Positions 59,646 through 64,000 of a stretch of DNA of 64,000 nucleotides are shown piece after piece (position 1 is the first letter of the stretch; each line of letters opens with the position of its first letter). The notes below the pieces were generated by a model. It had not been told where the DNA came from. It did no database searches and saw only the letters and a list, made by a program, of their open reading frames with translations. The translations under genes were made by a program, and so were the position numbers. This stretch comes from JBJXGE01 sp046154185. GTDB lineage: Bacteria > Planctomycetota > UBA8108 > UBA1146 > JAJFFE01. The stretch spans positions 1-64,000 of the forward strand of contig JBJXGE010000044.1 of assembly GCA_046154185.1 (NCBI GenBank). The letters are read 5' to 3'.

Positions 59646-61841
59646 TCACCGGCTCGGTGAAACAGCCTCAACCGCGACCGGCAAGTCTCGATACTCTTCG
59701 AGGCGGAAACGCTCCGACGGAGGAAGCACTCCGCGCTCGACTTCCGCTTCATATCCATCGTTCACGAAGTGGCCGGTCATCACGCCGTCCGCATCGAACA
59801 GGATCATGACGTAAGGGCTATGCGGGCCGTCATCGCGGAGGCAGAAGCGCGCGGCCGTGACTTCCTCCGCGCGACTGCCGGCGGCGGCATTGAAACTCGG
59901 CGCGACGAGACCAAAGAGCGGTGCGTGACTCTCGGGGCCGAGCCAGCGATACCAGCACAGTGTGCGGTCGAGCGACGCGCCGCGGGCACACAGCCACTGA
60001 TCCGTGACGTGCCCAACGATCGGCGCCACGGCGAAGATCACTTGCGGATAGCGCGCCGTCGCGTTGGCGATGCCGCGCTCGTCCCATCGCAGCTCGCTGT
60101 TGACGCCGGCGAACACGAAGCGGCGTGCGTGCGGCAGCCAACGCACGTCGCTCAAGTGGCCATTGTGCCAAACCTGGTAAAGAGTCCTGCCATCGGCATC
60201 GAATACGCGCACGAGACACGCCGCGAACAAGCCGTGCCGCTGCACGAGGAGTAGCTCATCACCGGGCGCTTCGGGAAAGCAATCGATCGCGGCGAGCGCG
60301 AAGACTCGATAGCTCGCGACGCGACCGCCGGTCGTCGCCGCGGGCGCGACCGACGGCGGACTCGAATGCCAGCGCACGCGTGCGGGATCAGCAAACGACG
60401 ACACACAGAGTTGCCCACGATAATCGGTGTCGGCGTCGGCGCCATACGCGATTGCGGCGAGACGCTCGCCACGTGCGTCGCGCATTGTCACGGCGAAACT
60501 CACGCCGTCCGCAGACGGGCCGCTCTCCCACGTGTGAAGCACGCGCCCGGTTGCGGACAACAACTGAACTCTTGAGCGCTTACTGTCGAGCTCGAGCGAA
60601 TCGGGTCGCAGCGTCGTGAACCAATAAGTGAGCCAGCTCGCGAAGACAGATACAACGATCACCGCGCAGGAAGCGCTCGCCGACGCGAGGACCGGATGGC
60701 GGCGTACCCAGTCGGTAAACGTGCGCCAATGGGACGGCGGCGCCGAATGCACGGGAATCCCAGCGAGAAAGCGCCGCAGATCCGCGCCAAACTCGGCGGC
60801 GGACTGATAGCGCAAGTCCGGCGCGCGCTCGAGCGCATGCAACAAAACCCATTCGAGTGACTTCGGAAGCTCGGGGCGCAGTCGTCGCGGCGGCGTCGCC
60901 GGCGCTTGTTGAATCGCGGCGATCTTCTCGGGGATCGACATCGCCGCCGTGTGATGCGGGTGGGCGCCACACAACAGCTCATAGAGGACGACGCCGAGTG
61001 CATAGACATCGCTGCGCGCGCCGACCGTCGACAATTTGCCGCTACACTGCTCGGGACTCATGTAGGTCACGGTGCCGAGGAGATCACCGGCGCGCGTGAC
61101 CGTGCTCTCGCCGACCGCGGCGAGACTGCGCGCGATGCCAAAATCGATCAGCTTCGGTTGACCGGCAGCGTCGATCAGGATGTTGCTGGGCTTGAGGTCG
61201 CGATGCAGCACACCGGCGAGATGACCGAAGTGCACCGCATCGCAAACCTTTGCCAGCAACTCGACCGTCGCGCGCAATCCCGGCCGCGCCTCGGCGACGT
61301 AGCGTTGAATGGAACGAGCGCCGACGATCAACTCCATGGCGAAGTAAGGAAGCTGGTGGCCGTCGAGATCGATCGCGCCAGCCTCGTAGAGTCGCGCGAT
61401 ATTGGGATGCTCGAGTTGCGCCAACACCTCCGCCTCGTATGTGAAGCGGCGGACGCGCTCGGGCGTCGCGAGCCAGTTCGGCAAAATTTTGAGCGCGACG
61501 GTGCGCGTCGGCCACAATTGGCGGGCCTGGTAGACGCTCCCCATCCCGCCTGCCGCGATGAAGCGCTCGATCTCGAAGCCGCCGACTTTGCGCCCAACGA
61601 ACGGGTCGACGCCGGGCGTGCCGAGCGGCACGTCGTCGAGCGCGCGCAACGGTCCACCGAGAAACCCCGCGGCCTTCGTGTCGAGCTCGATGAGTTCGCG
61701 CACTTCCGCGGCGAGCCGCGCATCGGAGCCGCACAGCTCCGCGAGCAGCGCACCGCGGCGCTCCACCGCGACGCCCATGACTTGCGTAAATACATCTGTG
61801 ACTCGGCTCCAATAGCGAGCGAGTTCGTCGGTGGTCGACAT
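59646..61841 (-). CDS. transmembrane Ser/Thr protein kinase
   Basis: A 731-residue Hanks-type kinase. About 85 N-terminal residues form a helical segment usual in planctomycete kinases; the catalytic domain has the Gly loop AAGGMGSVY (97-104), K118, HRDLKPSN (213-220), DFG (233-235) and MSPEQCSG. One membrane helix lies at about 385-408, and about 320 residues beyond it, probably outside the cytoplasm, form a beta-rich sensor-like region. The ATG shares its first base with the stop of the ECF sigma gene (TGATG at 61843-61839), so the two are coupled. The kinase likely controls that sigma factor or its regulon. Confidence 0.92.
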   Translation of the reverse strand: MSTTDELARYWSRVTDVFTQVMGVAVERRGALLAELCGSDARLAAEVRELIELDTKAAGFLGGPLRALDDVPLGTPGVDPFVGRKVGGFEIERFIAAGGMGSVYQARQLWPTRTVALKILPNWLATPERVRRFTYEAEVLAQLEHPNIARLYEAGAIDLDGHQLPYFAMELIVGARSIQRYVAEARPGLRATVELLAKVCDAVHFGHLAGVLHRDLKPSNILIDAAGQPKLIDFGIARSLAAVGESTVTRAGDLLGTVTYMSPEQCSGKLSTVGARSDVYALGVVLYELLCGAHPHHTAAMSIPEKIAAIQQAPATPPRRLRPELPKSLEWVLLHALERAPDLRYQSAAEFGADLRRFLAGIPVHSAPPSHWRTFTDWVRRHPVLASASASCAVIVVSVFASWLTYWFTTLRPDSLELDSKRSRVQLLSATGRVLHTWESGPSADGVSFAVTMRDARGERLAAIAYGADADTDYRGQLCVSSFADPARVRWHSSPPSVAPAATTGGRVASYRVFALAAIDCFPEAPGDELLLVQRHGLFAACLVRVFDADGRTLYQVWHNGHLSDVRWLPHARRFVFAGVNSELRWDERGIANATARYPQVIFAVAPIVGHVTDQWLCARGASLDRTLCWYRWLGPESHAPLFGLVAPSFNAAAGSRAEEVTAARFCLRDDGPHSPYVMILFDADGVMTGHFVNDGYEAEVERGVLPPSERFRLEEYRDLPVAVEAVSPSR

Positions 61842-62404
61842 CAACGCACGAGTTTCTTGTACAGCCACGCGCGCGCGAGCCGCCATTCCATCTCGACGGT
61901 CGACAGCGAAAGCTCTAGACCCGCCGCGATCTCGCGCTCGCTCATGCCGGCGAGAAAGCGGAGTTCGACGATCAAGGCTTGCCGGCTCGAGCGCTTTTCC
62001 AACTCCACGAGCGCGCTCTCGAGATCGAGGAAATCGACGACCAGACTCTGCCGCGCGCCGTCGACCTCGATCTGAGTGTCGAGCGACACCCGCTTGAGGT
62101 CGCCGCCGCGTTTCAAGGTCGCCCGCTCGCGCGCCTGGTCGACGAGAATTTGGCGCATCGCCTTGGCGGCGATTCGGAGGAAGTGAGTGCGCTCCGCGAT
62201 GGTTATGCCGTGAAAATGAATGAGCCGCAGGAACGTCTCGTGCACGAGATCCGTCGGACTGAGTATGCGCCCCGGCGCCTCGCGGTTGATGAGCCGGCCG
62301 GCGATTTCGCGTAGCTCCGCATAACAAAGCGCTGACAGCGCCAACGCGGCTGACTCTTCTCCGGCGGCGAGCGCTCGCAATTTTGCCGTTGCGTCATCTC
62401 GCAT
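61841..62404 (-). CDS. ECF-type RNA polymerase sigma factor
   Basis: A 187-residue ECF sigma factor of the sigma-70-ECF-like group that is abundant in planctomycetes. Region 2 is LSALCYAELREIAGRLINRE with PTDLVHETFLRLI and FLRIAAKAMRQILVDQARER; region 4 ends REIAAGLELSLSTVEMEWRLARAWLYKKL. No anti-sigma factor gene is present. The following gene is a Ser/Thr kinase coupled by a one-base overlap, suggesting activity control by phosphorylation, which is known for some ECF-kinase pairs. Confidence 0.93.
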   Translation of the reverse strand: MRDDATAKLRALAAGEESAALALSALCYAELREIAGRLINREAPGRILSPTDLVHETFLRLIHFHGITIAERTHFLRIAAKAMRQILVDQARERATLKRGGDLKRVSLDTQIEVDGARQSLVVDFLDLESALVELEKRSSRQALIVELRFLAGMSEREIAAGLELSLSTVEMEWRLARAWLYKKLVR

Positions 62405-62422
62405 CGCTGCCTCCTCGACGAG

Positions 62423-64000
62423 TCAGAGCGCCAAGCGCGCCGCCAATGAATAAAAACTAATCGCGTAGTCTCGTATCATGCATTCGTGGAGCCAGCCTTC
62501 CTGATTCAACGTGTCGTCCTGCACTTCCGCGATGCACTGCTCGACACGCCACACCGGAATGCGACTCCACTTAAGAAACTTAAAGACCTCGGCGCGCCAA
62601 ACCCGTTCGTAAGCGCGCAGAGACCACGACCGCGCGAGGCGCTGCGCATACGGAGCGAAGGTGACGCGGGCCAAACGATACCGCACAAGTAAGCCCCACC
62701 CGAAGAGCACGCCGACAAAGATCGCCAACTCGCGGTCTGCGCTCAGTTTTCCAAAGTACACCGTCGCTACGCCAACAGAGAGCGCCGGCGGCGCGAGGTA
62801 CACAATTGCCATCGCGCACAGAACGCGGAATCCATTCAGCGACTTCTTGAAAGCCAGCCAGCGACGGTTGTCGGTGCGCTGTTCGATGTGCCCGAGCCAA
62901 AAGCGAATCGCCAGCGGAGCAAGCGGAGCGTTGAGCTGCGCTTCGCCGTCCGGCACCCGCGGCGCATGGAGTTCGACGAAAAATTGCAGCACGGCGTAGA
63001 CCGCCTCGACGTCCGCCAACGCACTAACTGGAAAAGCGGCAGCCAATTCCTCCGGCGCCGCAAACATCTCACTGTACACACAGAGCAATTCATGATGCGC
63101 GGTCTCCACGGGACCCTCGCAGTAGTGGCGAATGGCTACGTCGATGCGATGCCGCAACGGATGCCCGTGGCTGGAAAGAAACTGGGAACGCGCAATTCGA
63201 TAGCGAAGCAAAAACTGTAGGACGTCGTACGAATGCTCAAAGTGCGGACCGAGACGCGGCAGCTTCTCTTCCATCAGCGCCATCTGAGCGCGAAGCCATT
63301 CGAGGTCCGCGGTCAACATGGATTCGCGCAGCGCGCGCATGAGGAGCGCAGCACGCGGAAACAGCCCGTCGCCGCGCAAACGCCGATCGCTTTCAGCAAG
63401 CTGCTGGCGGAATGCTTCGAATCCACTCGTGCGCAGAATCGCGAGCAAGCCGTCGCCGGCGACTGAGTAGTACGCATCCGCCGGCAACACGTCGGCAAGC
63501 GCAGCGTGCACTTTGCCGTCCCAATACTGCGGCGATTCTTGCTCGAGTTCGGCATAGAGAACGCGCAGGAGTCCAGGCTCCGTGGGAAATTCGCGGAGCC
63601 CATCGAGGATGCGCGTGTAGAAGGCATTGTCCTCGCTATCCGGATCGAGATCGGCGAGCACGGCCAACACGTAATAGTGAAGCGGCGACTTCCTTCGCGT
63701 GTCCGCGAGCCGCCGACGAAATGCCGACAAGTCGCAATCCGGTGCGGCGAGCGCTGCGCGCCACTCGGTGAGCGTCGAGGGCAGCGAATCGGCACCGTCG
63801 ATGTCGTTGTGCGCAACGGCATCAGCGCCGTGCGCCGGACGTGCGGTCGCCAATGACTCATCCCATTGGGCTCGCCGCTCGCTCTCTGCACGCTCCTCGC
63901 CGACGCCGCACAGCCAAGCGTCGACCTGCTCGTATGCCGATCGAATGCGCTTGAACTCCTCTGGAAATCTCTCGGGCTTGTAACGGCGGATGAGCGCACC
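62423..64000 (-). CDS. J-like-domain membrane protein (5' end outside window)
   Basis: An open frame of 525 codons that runs off the right edge without a start, so the protein is longer. The first visible residues, ALIRRYKPERFPEEFKRIRS followed by AYEQV, match helices II and III of a J domain, but the HPD loop reads KPE. A helical region of about 330 residues with repeat-like spacing follows (SPLHYYVLAVLADLDPDSED, FRQQLAESDRRLRGDGLF), then a hydrophobic pair around residues 395-440 (LCAMAIVYLAPPALSVGVATV, ELAIFVGVLFGWGLLV) and a polar C-terminus. Function unknown; DnaK stimulation is unlikely without HPD. It ends 18 bases before the ECF sigma gene. Confidence 0.75.
   Translation of the reverse strand, partial: GALIRRYKPERFPEEFKRIRSAYEQVDAWLCGVGEERAESERRAQWDESLATARPAHGADAVAHNDIDGADSLPSTLTEWRAALAAPDCDLSAFRRRLADTRRKSPLHYYVLAVLADLDPDSEDNAFYTRILDGLREFPTEPGLLRVLYAELEQESPQYWDGKVHAALADVLPADAYYSVAGDGLLAILRTSGFEAFRQQLAESDRRLRGDGLFPRAALLMRALRESMLTADLEWLRAQMALMEEKLPRLGPHFEHSYDVLQFLLRYRIARSQFLSSHGHPLRHRIDVAIRHYCEGPVETAHHELLCVYSEMFAAPEELAAAFPVSALADVEAVYAVLQFFVELHAPRVPDGEAQLNAPLAPLAIRFWLGHIEQRTDNRRWLAFKKSLNGFRVLCAMAIVYLAPPALSVGVATVYFGKLSADRELAIFVGVLFGWGLLVRYRLARVTFAPYAQRLARSWSLRAYERVWRAEVFKFLKWSRIPVWRVEQCIAEVQDDTLNQEGWLHECMIRDYAISFYSLAARLAL

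Noticed and set aside
1..64000. CRISPR arrays, tRNA or rRNA genes, prophage or IS elements
   Set aside because: No regularly spaced direct repeats, no tRNA-like cloverleaf with CCA end, and no transposase or integrase coding was found by reading all intergenic stretches; a dedicated tRNA search was not possible.

Overview
The window looks like a chromosomal segment of a Planctomycetota-type bacterium. The evidence is the high GC content, the series of exported (Tat) Gfo/Idh/MocA oxidoreductases and TIM-barrel 'sugar phosphate isomerase/epimerase' proteins, an ECF sigma factor coupled to a transmembrane Ser/Thr kinase, and four secreted proteins that share a C-terminal dockerin-like cassette (RGDxNxDGxxNIxD twice, Pro-rich spacer, Cys tail). 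The assignment is inferred from gene content only; no rRNA, tRNA, phage or IS element was seen.

Layout. 1-478 is non-coding and carries two direct copies and one inverted partial copy of a GC-rich nested-palindrome (REP-like) element. 479-9107 (minus): a secreted protein; an add / DUF72 / MPG-glycosylase operon; a three-gene ABC exporter operon. 9236-13043 (plus): two secreted dockerin-tailed proteins. 13072-18829 (minus): a five-gene operon of NupG-like MFS carrier, Tat oxidoreductase, SUMF1-like lipoprotein, Tat oxidoreductase and Tat TIM-barrel protein. 19037-20428: a DUF805-like/SRPBCC membrane protein. 20471-28784: a second sugar-oxidation block with three oxidoreductases, two TIM-barrel proteins, ApbE, a membrane CxxCH (haem c) protein and an ABC-2 permease, followed by a sigma-54 activator-like gene. 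30408-37563 (minus): small membrane proteins and an operon of HEAT-repeat protein, histidine kinase, response regulator and DUF5329 protein. 37691-46382: beta-barrel-like protein, M1 aminopeptidase, DUF3592 protein, a CsgG-like lipoprotein with zinc ribbons, a short GlpD and a HAD 5'-nucleotidase. 46396-50628 (minus): zinc-ribbon protein, DUF3299 protein, His-rich lipoprotein, FtsX permease and LolD-type ATPase, which resembles the Vibrio zrg metal-uptake gene set, with an ankyrin remnant in the middle. 50629-51045 holds a second kind of nested palindrome. 51046-64000: TPR protein, dockerin-tailed phosphatase, FGGY kinase, neuB-neuC, a dockerin-tailed beta-helix protein, kinase plus ECF sigma pair, and a J-like-domain membrane protein cut by the window edge.

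How genes may work together. The two oxidoreductase/TIM-barrel clusters have the composition of keto-sugar (3-oxo-glycoside) pathways known from Gfo/Idh/MocA glucoside dehydrogenases and DgpA/B/C-type deglycosidases. Here nearly all members carry Tat signals, so the chemistry would be in the periplasm, and ApbE plus the CxxCH protein could supply a link to electron transfer. This pathway proposal is inference.

Start codons were moved inward from the longest frame wherever a Shine-Dalgarno sequence, a signal peptide or a 1-4 base overlap with the upstream gene decided it; GTG and TTG starts are common here.
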